DNA of 64,000 nt from Himantopus leucocephalus (lineage: Eukaryota; Chordata; Aves; Charadriiformes; Recurvirostridae). The stretch is from the NCBI GenBank assembly GCA_003993805.1, contig RSEF01000003.1:56719243-56783242 (forward strand), read 5' to 3'. Below the pieces are notes generated by a model. It was not told where the DNA came from and did not search any database. It was given only the letters and a program-made list of their open reading frames with translations. How positions within the stretch are numbered: position 1 is the first letter of the stretch; each line of letters starts with the position of its first letter. Positions 12,174 through 25,146 of this stretch are shown here, in pieces. A program made the translations under genes and the position numbers.

Positions 12174-15100
12174 GTAAGCCTGTATAATTGTTTACTGAAA
12201 TTTATGGATATCTTGAAACAGATGTAAAAATTCTTAACTAAAACATCTCATAGATGTACACAGTGTAGTTTCTGTTAAATTCACAATACTGTGGGGAAAA
12301 ATATGAGATTTAAAGTGTGTGTGTGAAACTAGTAAGGCTTTTGTTCTTCTTGCAATTTGTTTATTAGTTTATCCAAACTCTGTACATACCTGTCTTATTC
12401 TATTGATTTTTTTAAAAGAAATGCAGTAGGATTTTTCTTTTATCCATCCAGATGGTGTTTTCAATCAAGAATATTTCTCAACTGTGATGTCCTTTTCAAT
12501 TATAAAATAGTATTCTCCTTTTATAGCTGAGTATTAAATGAATTTAAAAATAGGATTAGCATGACTGAAATAAGATCTTTTTGTCAAGATTTATGTGTGT
12601 GCATACAGAAATACTACATTTCTGAGTATGGCAAATAATATGTCAAATCTGAGCAACAAAATAGGAGTGTGGATGGATCCTTGCAGTGCGTGTATTTTAT
12701 TGTTACTTTCCCAGTGATTTTTCTTTCATGTAGATTGACATAAAGACAAATATGTACTTTCCTTTAGATATTAAACCCACTATCTCACCTGTGAGGGATT
12801 GTAAAATTATATCCCTTTAAAAGAGAATACATCAATCTACAAAAAATTGCATCTTCAAGACAACGTCTTTCTTATTTCTCTATTCTTAAGTGTATTCAGA
12901 AACAAGAGAAAGCTACAGGATTTAAGTCAGTCTGAAGATTGCATCAAATACTGGGAGTCCTCTAATTTTGCTATAAAGTTATGTACTATATTGACGTTTT
13001 TTCGCACTCTTCTTTGGTCATACGGTAAAGAGGCATTTGTTTTGTGAGTATCTGTTCAACAAGTTTTTTTTTTTTTAAAGGACCTACATCAAAGGATCTT
13101 ACCGCAAATTTAAAAGGATGTAAAGGTTTCTATGGTACCATAAACAGTATAACAAATAATTTGTTGTAGAAGCAGCTTCTAAAATTGGGTCTTTGGGGTG
13201 GGGAGAAATGTTTAATCTGCGGATATAGCTGGTAGTTCTTAATGGTAATTAGTAGCTATTGAAGTAAGAGTTTAGGTAGAACATTAATTAAAATAATCCC
13301 GTCCAAGCCTTGCAGTAATAGGCACTGACTGCCATCTATACATGTGTTTTTTTTAATCAGGTCTATCAAAGTATCATTAACTCTCTGCCTAGCCTGTATT
13401 TTCAGTGCAGTTTTACATTGTAATACCTGAAACCTTCCTCCTTCTAGGTGAACGTCTAAGACTTATTATCGTCCTACAGGACTTCAGTTTTATCTTGTTG
13501 GCCCTGAAAGCAGAAATACAGGGTATTTTTCCTAGGATGCCCTTAATCTAGAAACAGCTTTATAACTGCATATTGCAGTTTATGCTAAATGAAAAAACAT
13601 TTTTGAAGTACAGGCATCGTTGCCTTGTTAATGGGCTTCCCTCTGTCCACCCCCTCTCCAGTCGTCGTCTTTCTGTCACTGCATTAAGTACCGCTTGGTC
13701 ATCAGTTGAAAAAGCACTGAAGATGGAGTGAGTGCAGTCCTGACTTTTTTTTGTGTCTTTGTTCAGCTTGATGAAGGATGAGGACAGCTGTTCATTTTTA
13801 CAACTGTTCACAATGGCGGAGCTCTTACCATTTCCATCCATTATGCAAACTGGGTCAGAGAGTAGAAGGGGATGCGAGCAGTCAGACATTGTCCTTAAAA
13901 CTTGAAAAAGAAATCCTTCTGTTTTTCAAGTGTGCACTGGTGAGTGTTAGATGAGCCACGTTTATTTATTGTAATACCTGTTCGATTGGGAGTTCAGATG
14001 ACATTCACGCAGGGGCTTTGCTGCCCTGGGGTGGGAGAAGCAATAGCTTGTGAGGCTTCATTCCCCTTGGAGCTCAGCGTTCGGCTGAGATCTCTTAGTC
14101 TTTGAAAAACCCCTGAGCTGCGCAGCCCAAACATTAAGCATTAAGCTGCCTTCCTTTCTGACCCAAAAACATTTTCACCGGTGCTACTCAAGTCTCTGGT
14201 GCCTTTGCCCTCTACATTAAACAAACTATAATACGATGTATAACTTTAACTCAGTATGCTTACCTTTGTGCTGCGTAAGTCTGTTGTAAGCCCATATTAA
14301 TTTTATCTCTAATAGGTGCTTCTTAGTTTTGAGTATTTCCACATTTTACCTAAGTGGGATGATACACTGCAGTGCATTAGTTTGGATATCTGTAAGCTGT
14401 TGGAAAACATGGCGAGTGTAGTTTGCTGCCAGGCAATGAATTTTTGTCATAGTTAAACTATCTTTGAAAGAAAATTGATTCCAAAAGAAATATTTTGGAG
14501 GGGGGAGGGAGTTGAAAAGTTCTGTTTAATTTTTTTTCAGAGTAAGGCTTACTTTTCAGTGGGGTTTTTTTCAGTTGTAATTTATAGCTTGTACGTTCTT
14601 GACAATTATAGTAAAGTCTAAATACTCAAATTTTTTAACTTTCTCAGTTTTATGTTTTGACGGACTTTGATTTTTATTTTTTCTGTGTGTACGCGTAAAA
14701 ATTGCTTTCATTCTGAGTTGAAAACTTCCAAACCCACTCTTAATAATTTCTGCCATGCTTTGGGTACTGCACTTTATTTAAAAAAAGCAAAACAAAACAC
14801 CCCAAACTAACCCTCAGGAGTTGTCACATCTCCGTATCAGTCATTGAAATCTGCATCCATGTAATTAAAATTTTTAACTTCTGAGAAAAAGGGTGTTATT
14901 CACATTTATTGTGATATGTTCTAGACATCGATTTTATTTTTTTTTTCATCCCCCTTTGTCCTGCACTTTGCTGAGCTCTGAAGATCCTATTAATCTTCAG
15001 CCTTATTCTCCCCCGTTTCCTAAGCTTTTTGAAAGCTCCTGCGTTTTTTAAATTGGGAGTTCTGTCTCAGTTTGCCAACTTCCCTTAGCATGGTAGAGTG

Positions 15101-16470
15101 GGGAGAGATAATGGCAAGGGGAGAGATGCTCTGCCTACGGCTCAGAGGGTTTCTCTCCATTAGCTGTGCTGCCTTCTTTTCCCTTGTCTGAGGTAGGGCG
15201 GGCTTTGATGGATCTTTTAATATGAGTATCATCTTCCAACACAGAGCATGGGAATGGATTAGCCTAGAGGGTATGAGAGTCGTTCTCTAAGATAGTGTTT
15301 TAAGGAGGACATCACTGACAATTCTGCTTCATATCCACTTTTCTTGTGTTTTGCCAGCACTGTTCTGCGCGTGTATTGGTAGCTTTGAAATAATCTACTG
15401 TTAGATGTTAAAATAACTAAGGAATACATTTCATAGTCTTTGATTCATTCGCTCTTCATCTTATCCTTTCAGGTGGCTTACTGCTTGCTTATATGAAGAA
15501 CAATTAGGGAAATATTTAAATGGATTTGTTTGGGGTTTTTCCTCAGTCAGAGGGGCTTGCTTTTGGTATTTTGGTGTACATCATCCTGAAATAGGTTCTT
15601 AGTAATTAACTACAAAAAAGAGAAGGTTGGAGGATAGTAGTTGCATGTGTTCAATTGAAAGTCTTGCTGGAATATGAAGTTCTCAGGCAAAACATATTCA
15701 GAATTGAAAAGATACTGCTGAGATAAATGTTGGGGCAGAGCTTAATCTGTAATACAGTTTACTGGGATCTACCAGGTGATGTATTTGGAGATACTGAAAA
15801 GAAATAAGAGGTGGCAGATAGTGGTGGTGTGCTGGAATTTTTAAGGAAAGAAAATTGGTTTTGTTACTGTTTTTCCTAACAATTCTTTACTGTCCTAAAA
15901 AGTGTTAATTTTTTTCAAGAAAAAGCAAACAAACTTTTTGCCAGTAAAGTATAAACTCAGCCACTTAAAAAATAAATTGCAAGTGATTAAATAACTCTTA
16001 ATAAAGACTATAATGGATCGCTGCTCTTGTTGGCTAGTTATTTCTTGGTCAGGAAGAGATTGTCGCTGACTTCTCAGTGGCAGGAATTGATCAGGACCCT
16101 CAACCTAAACAGCTATTTTGAATGGATGCTTAATGATAGTCTTCCCTCCTGGTCATTTTGGTTTATTGTTTGAGAATGTTGCAGATGCCAGTGAAGTCCC
16201 CCACATCTTCTGCACAGACACAATGATAGCGGGAGTACTGAAAGGGTAAAACAAATGAGAGCAGGAAAGATGCAGTACAAACAGAAGAGGATCCTGGTAG
16301 TGTTAAAAAAAAAATGTAAAGAGACCACGTCTAGAGAGAGATCTGCAGAGTGAAAATGGAGCACAGAAAGACTGAGAAGAAAAATTCCCTTAAAGTCAGT
16401 GGAGGGCACCATCTCTAGCACATGCCTGAGTTATTAGGAGCTGTGGGGAGGCTGCGGCCGACTGTGTGCA

Positions 16471-16498
16471 GGGTGAGGGGCAGGGGCAGGGGCGAGGG
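16471..16498 (+). other. Canonical G-quadruplex motif
   Basis: Five G runs (3, 4, 4, 4, 3) separated by loops TGA, CA, CA, CGA. It lies on the non-template strand, so it could also form in the ARID1B pre-mRNA. The surrounding 16.42-16.62 kb is GC-rich. Confidence 0.85.
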
Positions 16499-17344
16499 CG
16501 CCTGCTCCTCACCCAAGAAGGTGCCTGTAAGCAGGCAGGGTCTGTTAGGCAGCCTGAGTGCAGCTCTTTCCCTGCTTTTGCTTTGGCAAACCCCGCTGTG
16601 CGAGGGCACTGCTCATTATACACGGTGACGGTGAACTTCTTGACTTGCGTTTATTGACCGAAGCCTGAAAACTGCTAATGCAATTCCTCCGTCAGCTCCC
16701 CAAAGTCCTAGTCTTTCCTGCGGAGAGGTGGTGCCCCACGGCTCACGTGCTGCTCCACCACCTTGCGCAGGGAGGGGACAGCTCGTGTCTTAGGTGGCAG
16801 TTAGTAATTCATGGGACTTGGGTTGGGTTTGTTCACAAAAGAGGAAGTCAAAGGATGGGGAATTGCCAGTCGAAATCAGTCCCGCGCTCTCTTGGTGTAC
16901 ACTCGTCTGCAGTTCTTTGGGGTTTTTATTTGGTTCTGTTGTTGTGTTTAGGTCTGAATTGTTCAATATAATCTCCTTCCCCTTCAACAAGCCAGGCTGA
17001 AAGCGCTTTTTTGTTAATATTACTGAGCTGTTTTACTGCAGCGGCGGCAGTGATTACAGGACTACTGCATTTTGGCTAACAAATGCAATAAATGTGATGA
17101 AAATCCCCCTGTGTTTTACATTTCACTGCATAATATGTTTATATAACATGTTAAACACTTCTGTCTGAAGAACAGCTTTCCACAAAGGTAAAATGTATTT
17201 TCCATGGCACTTTTTTAGAATTACTGTGGGAAACGGTAATTCCTGCTCGCTTCTCTCTCCCCACATACCTCGGTCTGCATTTCCCAGTGTTTTAAAATAC
17301 ATGTTTTCTTATTTTCCTGCCACCGTTTGAAGTACTGTTTTTCA

Positions 17345-17482
17345 ACGCGTCTTTCAGTTTTGTGAGGCGAGAGGCTGTTATCCGTGAGGACGCGGCTTTC
17401 CCGACGCCGGGGACCTGGCGGAGGCACTGGTCGGGAGCAGCCAGGTCCCTGCCGGAGCGCGCCATTCCGCGAGCGCTAATTT
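17345..17482. promoter_or_regulatory. Short, very dense CpG cluster
   Basis: About 17 CpG in 138 bp, including CCCGACGCCGGGGACC, GGAGCGCGCC and TTCCGCGAGCGC, surrounded by AT-rich DNA. Retention of this many CpG in an intron suggests germline hypomethylation and regulatory use. It is directly followed by complex, non-repetitive sequence (17483-18080) that looks constrained. Confidence 0.45.
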
Positions 17483-18080
17483 GGCTTTTTGTATTCTTGT
17501 CCTGTCTGTTTGTGGTATTTAATGCTCTAACATCTCTCTGGTTGGGTGAACCCATATGTCATTCAAATGGGAACCTGTGCCTTGCCATTGGCCTGACAGC
17601 CGCTCAGCCGTGGAGCACAATGATAAAATTATGAAAACTGTGTCTCTGCTCATTGGACCAGTGGAATTTACAAGCATTTCTCCTCGATGTGCCTAAACAC
17701 TATGCTGCCGTGCCTTGGCTCGCACGGCAGATTTTTCTGGATTATAAGCCTTGTCAATAGTGTGAAAGCTCACTTGTGTCTTTTTTTTCCCCTTCCCCTC
17801 TTCCCCCCCCCCCCTTTATTTATAGACGTGTGCTCCTCACAGGCAAAATCAAAAGTCAGCTGCCTGAATGCTTTGACGGTTACAAAAATACTTTGTTTAT
17901 ATATTTAAAATAAGAGCTGAGATATTTTTATGATAAGCAACGTTTTGCTGCTGCTTGGTTCTGTCAATGTATTTAACAGTCAATATGAGAATTGTTATTT
18001 ATATGCAGATTCTGTCTACTTCAGCATTATTTATAAAGCAACACTGTCTGATGGTGAAGCCATGTCTGTAAAGTCATGTT
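17483..18080. promoter_or_regulatory. Candidate conserved non-coding element
   Basis: Complex, low-repeat sequence with a CCAAT-type core (CCATTGGCC near 17585), AT-rich homeodomain-like sites (GATAAAATTATG) and no simple decay features except the C-run at 17803. Conservation is guessed from sequence texture only; no alignment was possible. Confidence 0.3.
17789..17814 (-). other. G-quadruplex motif on the template strand
   Basis: The + strand shows CCCC TT CCCC TCTT then 12 C. The complement therefore has G12, AAGA, G4, AA, G4, enough for four G runs. Confidence 0.7.
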
Positions 18081-19788
18081 TTTGCTTCATGTCTCCCTTT
18101 TTTGTGGTATGGTAGACATTACAGATACATAATTCAAATATAAATGTTATTTGACATAAGGGAATAAAACTATTTTCAGCTCATGAAAAAAGCCCATTAG
18201 TATAAACTTGAAAAGCTCTTTCTCAAAATCACCATGGTCGAACTGATAGCACATTTCTGCTGTAGACTTGCCTTACTTTTTTGCATGTGGTTGAAATGTC
18301 ATGGTAATAATCAATTCATCTTATAAAAGTTAGTGAAATATGCTTGCTAATACTTGGTAGTGAAACCAGACTCTGCAATCCAAATGTATTAGTAAGGTGT
18401 AATTTTGCTGAACTAGCCTTGGCTTCTGCTTCTGTATATCTTGCTTGCTTTGTGTACCTTGTTATTGGTCGAGTTTAGAAACCCAAGACGAGTTTCTCAG
18501 TAATTAAAATTATCAGGGTTCTCCTGCACCCTTATATTATCAGAGAATTTGCTGCACTCTCTGCATACAACAGATGAATTTACTGTTCAAGCCTAGAAAT
18601 TGTCTTGAATGTCTGTTGCCGTGTATATATACTGAAATATCAGGAAAAAAAAGCATTTCCAGGCTAATTATTGCTTGTTTCTCTGATAGTGAATTTGATT
18701 AGTGCCTCTGTATGTAATTTTTACCCTTTTTTTTTTTTTTTATTAACTGAGTAAACATAACACTAGGATAAATGTAAGGGAGGAATAGTTAGTGTAGTTG
18801 AAACTGGTTTGGGGTGTGTGTTTGGTTTTTTTCTTTTTAATAGAAGTAGTATAGTCTGTTCTTATTTTATTGGAACTCCTTTGCTTTTGACAAAAGTAGA
18901 AAAAGACACCTGAGAGTGGCTAGCAGGACAAATTGGTTCCTGATTAGTCTTCCAATTAATCACACATTTCTTCTATCACAGCTTGTATAGTACCTTTCCT
19001 GATGATCATCATCAGACAAAAAGATTGTGGAGATCCTTTTAATCTGACACATTACAGAGCTTTTTCTGGGCATTCTCCTATCCTCTTTGGGCTTGCTGGT
19101 AATAGTGTAACAGCAGGGTTATCTTTCACATTCATGATCTATGAAAATTTTAAAACTGAAATCTTTATTTTCTGTTTGCCAGCAAAATTATGTGCTGCTT
19201 TGTGAAATGTAGACAAATCCATATTCCTTGCCCCAAGGATATTGCAGTGTAAATCCCTCAGCTCGTACGTTTGTATGTGCATCACTAGTTATGCTGGTAG
19301 CGTTGGTCCTGTTAAGCTCAGTGGCACTACTTGTATGATTAAAATTTAAAAATGCATAGCAGTTTGTAGAGTTGGAACCTGAATAACATGTAATGGAAAT
19401 AAATAAGGACGTGGGTGGGAAAGATGTATAGAAAAGGTTGAAGGTTTTGCTGAGTTTGTAGGGCTCTTTGGAAACGTATGCATTTCAACTGGGACTGACT
19501 TCATGGTTTTATTTATAATATAAACTTTAATAAATTATAAGACCTATATAGCAAGTACTTTGAATTCATGTATTTCATGAATCTGGCTGTAATGTGCTTT
19601 GTAGGTCTCTGCAAAGCACTGCGCTACATTGTGTGTCTGCCCTGTTCATGTGCTGAATTTCTTTCCTACTCCTTTTATATTACTGCACTTGAGAGAGTTT
19701 TCACTTGCTAGTTGGAACAGAAGCTGAAGGGGATCTTTAGGAAAGCACAGTCAAGCAGACATAATAAATTTTGAAAGGCATAAAAAAC

Positions 19789-19810
19789 TACCTCCCAATT
19801 GAGGGAGGTA
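19789..19810. repeat. Small perfect hairpin
   Basis: TACCTCCC, loop AATTGA, GGGAGGTA. Eight base pairs with a six-base loop, too short for a miRNA precursor on its own. Confidence 0.75.
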
Positions 19811-22800
19811 AAGATTTACAATACATCATAGAAATACTTTTTTTTTGATAAAGCAAAAAATCTTCTGACTTTGCAAGGCTTTTCTTACGGCAAGGCAGTG
19901 GAAGAGCCACTCACAATGTAACAAGTTGTTTTCTTTTCGGCTTGAAGATGAAATAAGATGATTTTCAGATCAGTTACAGGCAACGAAGTAGAAGAGGTAA
20001 CGCTTTTAAATAGGTGCTTGTCTGGGTTTTTTTCTCTTCACAGAATGGTTACGTTGGATGCTAATTGTTTGATTACATGCCTTTTCTTTTGGAGAGACAC
20101 TGAGATACACTGCACTGAATCCGCTTGTCTTTCCTCAAGGGAGCAGGTCCTCAATGAAGCGCTTCCCAGGAAGAGCAAACACTGGTGAAACAAACCGGCA
20201 TTTAGTTAAAGTTACCATCTAGTAGTGTATGCCTTGTATGCCTTATGGTGTGAGGTTATAAAATTAGCTGGTTTTTAAGAGTCCTCAGTTGACAGCTTCC
20301 TTTAAAAAAATCCAAAAAACCAAAACCCTCAAAAAAACAACACTAACCCAAAATGTTTAAAAAATGTTTTCTAAACACTCCCAAATTTCCAGGCTAAACA
20401 GAAGATACATCTTTAAGTTCGAAGACAGCTTCTTCTCTTAGATTGATAATTTAGTGACATTCACCACATATTTGAGCTATTGAGAGAATTGGATTGTAAA
20501 AATTTGTAGATCACTTTTAACAACATAGACTCTTAATTTATTTTACCTTTCTAACATTCCTGTTACTTTGAAATGTTTCTTTTTAAAAAGCTGTTATATT
20601 TTATCCTAAAGCATTCCTGCTTTCACTGCAAAAGGGTATTTATTACTGCTTCTCTTCTAGGTGAATGTGGTGACATCATCTTTTCCCGTCTGTTTTAAAT
20701 GCAGTAAAAGGGATAGGTTTTGCAAGCACACTGCCATTTGTGAAGAGAGGAAGGAAACAGGTGGACATTGGAAGTGTTTTGTAATGGGGTCTTACCCGAA
20801 AGAGACTTCAGTTACTGTAATTTAGTACAGGAATTTACTTGTCTAAGTGAAAATTGCTAATTTCACCTTTTTAATCCCCGAGTAAGACTTTTAATGCTAT
20901 TCCTGTCCTTGGTAATACATTTTATAGACCTTTGAAGGTATTTGTGGCTACTGTATTTGTGTGGGTTGTTTGGCTATCGTTACTGTTTTCAATGTTGATC
21001 TTAGTTTTGAATCACAAATGTTTTGCAGCTTTCTTAGCTTACTGAATTTCTTCAAACATTGTGATCTTGGTGAGTAAATAGTAGCACATGCTGTAGAAGA
21101 GAGTCTTGGTAATTTTAAACTGAGGGGATTTAGTTTATTCTTACCTCTCGACATGAGAGAAAAGTGGAGTAGAAGCTGGAAGACTAGACCTAAAAAGCAC
21201 AGATAGTTTAATGTTGGGGTTTTTTTAATTATTGTTTGCTTTTAATTGGCAGTGCTCCTGTTACTCTGCCTTTTCTCTTCCCTGCGAGACCCCCGCCCCC
21301 AATTTCTGTGCTGAATATTTAAACCAGAGGTCAGTTTGGCTCCGTGTGTTGTTTGAAATACTCTGCGACTGAACTGCTAAATGGAACAACAGCATCAGCA
21401 TAAAATGCAGAGACCATATTGGGTCTGAGAGGATGGAAGTGCGCATAGGTTATCAATAAATACCCAAATCAAAGTGAGCTTACTCTATAGATGTATTTTT
21501 TTCATAGTGAACTAACAGTGTTTTGAGCTCCAGTCCACTTCTCATCACACAGTAATGATCCCAGTTTGTGCTGTTCGTGTTTTCTCCTTTTCTTTCTTCT
21601 AACTCCCATAGCACAGCTTTTTCAATCCAGCATTCACTGCACATGTTCCAGTCATGAGGTTACAAAGCTGACATTGCAGTCTCAGCAGAGGTTATCTCTT
21701 TAAAATTCCCTAAAATTCCCCTTTGGCACATCCAGTTTGGCAGCTGGGTTTCTGTAGGAAACTGATGGAGCCACCCCCTCCCCTTATGTCCTTTATAAAA
21801 ATAGAAATCTATTAAACCTCTGGCCAGAAGGGCAGATGGGTAAGTACTCCCTCCAAAGCAGACAGTGCTGCTTCCTAAGCGTTTCTCCCTAGTTTTATAC
21901 TCTCAAAAAAAACAGATTTATATACTTCAGAGCCAACTAAGTAGTGAAAATATTTGCTTTTAAAATTAAAATGCAACTTGCCTGTTGTTCCTCAGGACAT
22001 GTGAACTCTGTGCTCTGGAGGGTATATACAGCTGCTGAGAAGTATTGACCTGTTGTTTGAAATATTTTAAATAGTTATGCAACTGCAAAATCAGAAGCTT
22101 AGTTTAATCTTAGATGCTCATGCGTGAACAATGCTGTAGCCAGTAAAGTACAACTGGTACTCCGAGAAAGATTTGCCAAACCAAATGGGAGGCTTAAATA
22201 TCTTAACTACCAACACAGAAAAGTGATCACTGACCTAATACTATTCAAGAACTAATCTAAACAGGCATTGCCCACTTGCATTTTACAAAGTGGCTTCACG
22301 TTCATGCAAATAATGTCCCTGAAATGCATTAGTTATTTGTTTCTGCTTCCTGCAAGGAAGGAAGGGAGAGAGAATTGTGTGCACGCCTCCCTCCCCGCAT
22401 CACTGCTGTCCCCGTGGGTGTCATTTGGGGTGAGAGCTGCAATGACTGCTTTCCTGCTTCAAGTGGGTTAAATTTTATGGCAGAATTTAGGTGTCTGAGT
22501 TTGGGGGGACCCAAAAAGCCAGTGTCCTCCCTGAAAGCCAAGGAGAGAACCTCATTTGGTAGCTTCACCTTAGGCTGCAGCTTTCTCATGGCACTTGTAT
22601 CTTAGAGGGCTGTGCATGTCCTCTTCTGGATAGCTGGAAGTTGTTACTTTGCATATGGGGTGCTTTTATGGAAAGTGAGAATTGTGGATTTGGATTCACA
22701 GGATGAGGAGAGTCCAGGAAAACCAAAAGCAAAGACTCTTCAGTTTAACAGCAGCCAAAGCCAACCCAGCTGGGAGCTGCAGTGCCCCTTCTCTTGCATC

Positions 22801-24655
22801 ACCTCTGGGTTCATCTGACCACGTTGAGTTGTTTCTGTGTGCTAAGCCAGCAGAAAGCTGTGCATTAACTTTCTGCTATTTCAGTGTGATGTTCGGTAGA
22901 GGATCAGACCAACTACGGGGGACTAACAGGTTGGGTGAAGGGAGAAGCCAGGGAGACTCTTGGAACAGCAGACAGGTTGACTTGGAGCTGTAGACCAGCT
23001 GTCTTGGTGCTCTAGCCTCTGGAGCATCATACAAAAGGTGAACAACCCCCACTGTGTCCTGCTGTCAAAAGTCATACTTTTTGTGGCACCTGCTGCCAAG
23101 AGGCCCCTTCTTTCCCCAGTCCCTCAGCGTGCAGAGGTGGGCACTGGGCAGTTGTGAGGCAGGAACCCACTCAGTGGATGAGAGAAGGAGCTCAGGAGCA
23201 TTTCTGCGTGGAGCGTTTCCCATAGAACAGCTTTGAATGGCTCCCTCCTGAGAACGTGTGCTTTTTTTATCACCTTTGGAAGAGCTTAGCACTCTGTCCC
23301 CTCTGGAGAACTGCAACAGGCAACTGCTATTTTGACTTGCTCTGCCTGGTGCTTGTGATCTCTCTTTGAGGACTGTGAGCCCTAAATAGGCTCTTCTGGT
23401 CTCTTTGTTGATGGTCAACAGTGACTACATGCACCTGACACCTGATGCTAAATCCCATATGAGTTGCACAGAGCATTGCATTTTCTCACTGTAAGTTACC
23501 ATGTCTATTTTCTTGCTTTTATTGAGGAAAATCTTTGCTAATATGGCCTCATTATTTAACCATCTTTAAGTGAGCCTGAAGCCTTTTTCTTTGTATGTTG
23601 CTTTCTAATGCAATGAAGTGTCTCCCTTCTTGTTATGCTTACTATTTTTACTATTCCTGATTTTCCCACCTCTTATTTGTTAAGCATTTGATATGTGTTT
23701 GTCATAGGAAACAACAATAATTTTGTCCTTCTCCTCTGTGTCTGCTGGAGCATGTTGGGGGGGAGAAGCCCCCAAACAAACAAAAAACCCACCACTTTAA
23801 ATTGTTCTAATAAACTAAACAACGCAAGAATCTGCAAGTATATAACCAATCCGGGTGAAAAAGCCTAATGCATCGTGGGAGCACTTGTAATCCATTTCAG
23901 TGCAAAGTCAGATGGGTTAACATAAATGTCCCTTCTCCACCACATTTGCAGATAAATTTATTTATGTAACAAAAGAACGTTGGCAGTCCCCTCCTGCAGC
24001 CCTTTTTGGAGAAGACTGCTTCTTAACAGTATTTTGTAAGAAGAAGTGAGAGCACAGAGGACTGAATGTTTGAAGAGCGTGTTTGGGGAGTTGCAGTTAC
24101 CTTGGGAGTGAAATGAGGAAGGTGTAGGGTCCTCACTTGTGTGATGCAGCCATCCTTAATCACCTTTCTGAACAAGCCTAAGTCAGGACCCCTTTCGCGC
24201 TTTGCACTATAAGGCAAAGCCTGCCTGGGACACCTTTATTTACACAAAAGCAAAATGAACTATTCATTTTCCTGCTGTTCTTTTACTTTTGGTAGAATAC
24301 GCTGCACTAGACAGGTCCCACCATTCCTTACAGTCTGGGTGTCTTGGAGTGAGAAAACCAAAGTTGATTGGTTTCTTTGTTTTTAAGGGAAAGATTTCCC
24401 TGTAATGCAGCTGTTTTGTCAAAAGACGCTCCTCTAGACTTTACAGTTTGGAGGTATTGAATGTTCCTGATGGATCATTTAAAGTGTTTTAAAGTGCATA
24501 ATTGGGGCACTTGAGCATAAAACTACAATTATACACTTGTGTGTTAATTTTGTGTACAGATAGATATTACTTCAGTCTGGCCATAAATGAGAAGGAAGCA
24601 TTTTATTGCGAGTGTAAGAATTTGTTTTGTGAATGCTTAAACAAAATAGGTGTTC

Positions 24656-24755
24656 NNNNNNNNNNNNNNNNNNNNNNNNNNNNNNNNNNNNNNNNNNNNN
24701 NNNNNNNNNNNNNNNNNNNNNNNNNNNNNNNNNNNNNNNNNNNNNNNNNNNNNNN
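24656..24755. other. Assembly gap of 100 N
   Basis: Exactly 100 N, a conventional gap size, so the true length is unknown. Its right edge lies directly against CR1 sequence, so the missing DNA probably includes the CR1 3' end. Other undetermined bases are at 4888, 8271 (end of a C run), 12139-12142 (inside poly-T) and 61984 (before poly-A). Confidence 0.98.
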
Positions 24756-25146
24756 TTCTCTTCTTCACTCTGAACAGTCCAGCTCTCAGCCTTTCCTCAT
24801 ATGTGAGGTGCACCAGCTCCTTCATCATCTTTGTGGCCCTTCATTGAAATGTCTCCAGTATGTCCAGTCTCTCTTGTACGGGGGAGCCCACCAGAACTGG
24901 ACACAGTACTCCAGGTGTGGCCTCACCAGTGCTGAGCAGAAGCACCTCCCTTGACCTGCTGCCAATACTTTGTCTAATGGAGCTCAGGATACCATTAACC
25001 CTCTTTTGTGGGAAGAGCCCATTGGTGGCTAATGTTCAACTTGGTGTCCACCAGGACCCCCAGGTCCTTTTCTTCCAAGCGCTTTCCAGCTGGGTGGCCT
25101 CCACCATATCTTGGTGCCTGGGGTTTTTCCTCCCTAGGTGCAGGAT
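24756..25146 (-). mobile_element. CR1 LINE, 5'-truncated: end of ORF2 and start of 3' UTR, cut by the gap
   Basis: CR1 (chicken repeat 1) is the dominant bird non-LTR retrotransposon and moves by target-primed reverse transcription. Seen: on the - strand the frame reads EEKDLGVLVDTKLNISHQ near 25.0-25.1 kb and later ELVHLTYEERLRAGLFRVKKR next to the gap. These are the conserved C-terminal ORF2 segments of CR1 (usual forms KDLGVLVD.KL.MS.QC and HLPYE.RL..LGLF.LEKRR). The + strand shows the familiar reverse complement (CCAGAACTGGACACAGTACT). Homology stops at about 25146, the 5' truncation point. The 3' UTR and the terminal 8-bp repeats are lost in the gap. It is moderately diverged with frame breaks, so it is dead. 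Confidence 0.93.

Noticed and set aside
19789..19810. Hairpin considered as a miRNA precursor because GAGGGAGGTA resembles a let-7 seed
   Set aside because: The stem is only 8 bp and the flanks do not extend pairing, so it is far too short for Drosha/Dicer processing.
24502..24954. 150-codon ORF across the N gap
   Set aside because: It exists only because N codons are read as X. The right half is antisense CR1.
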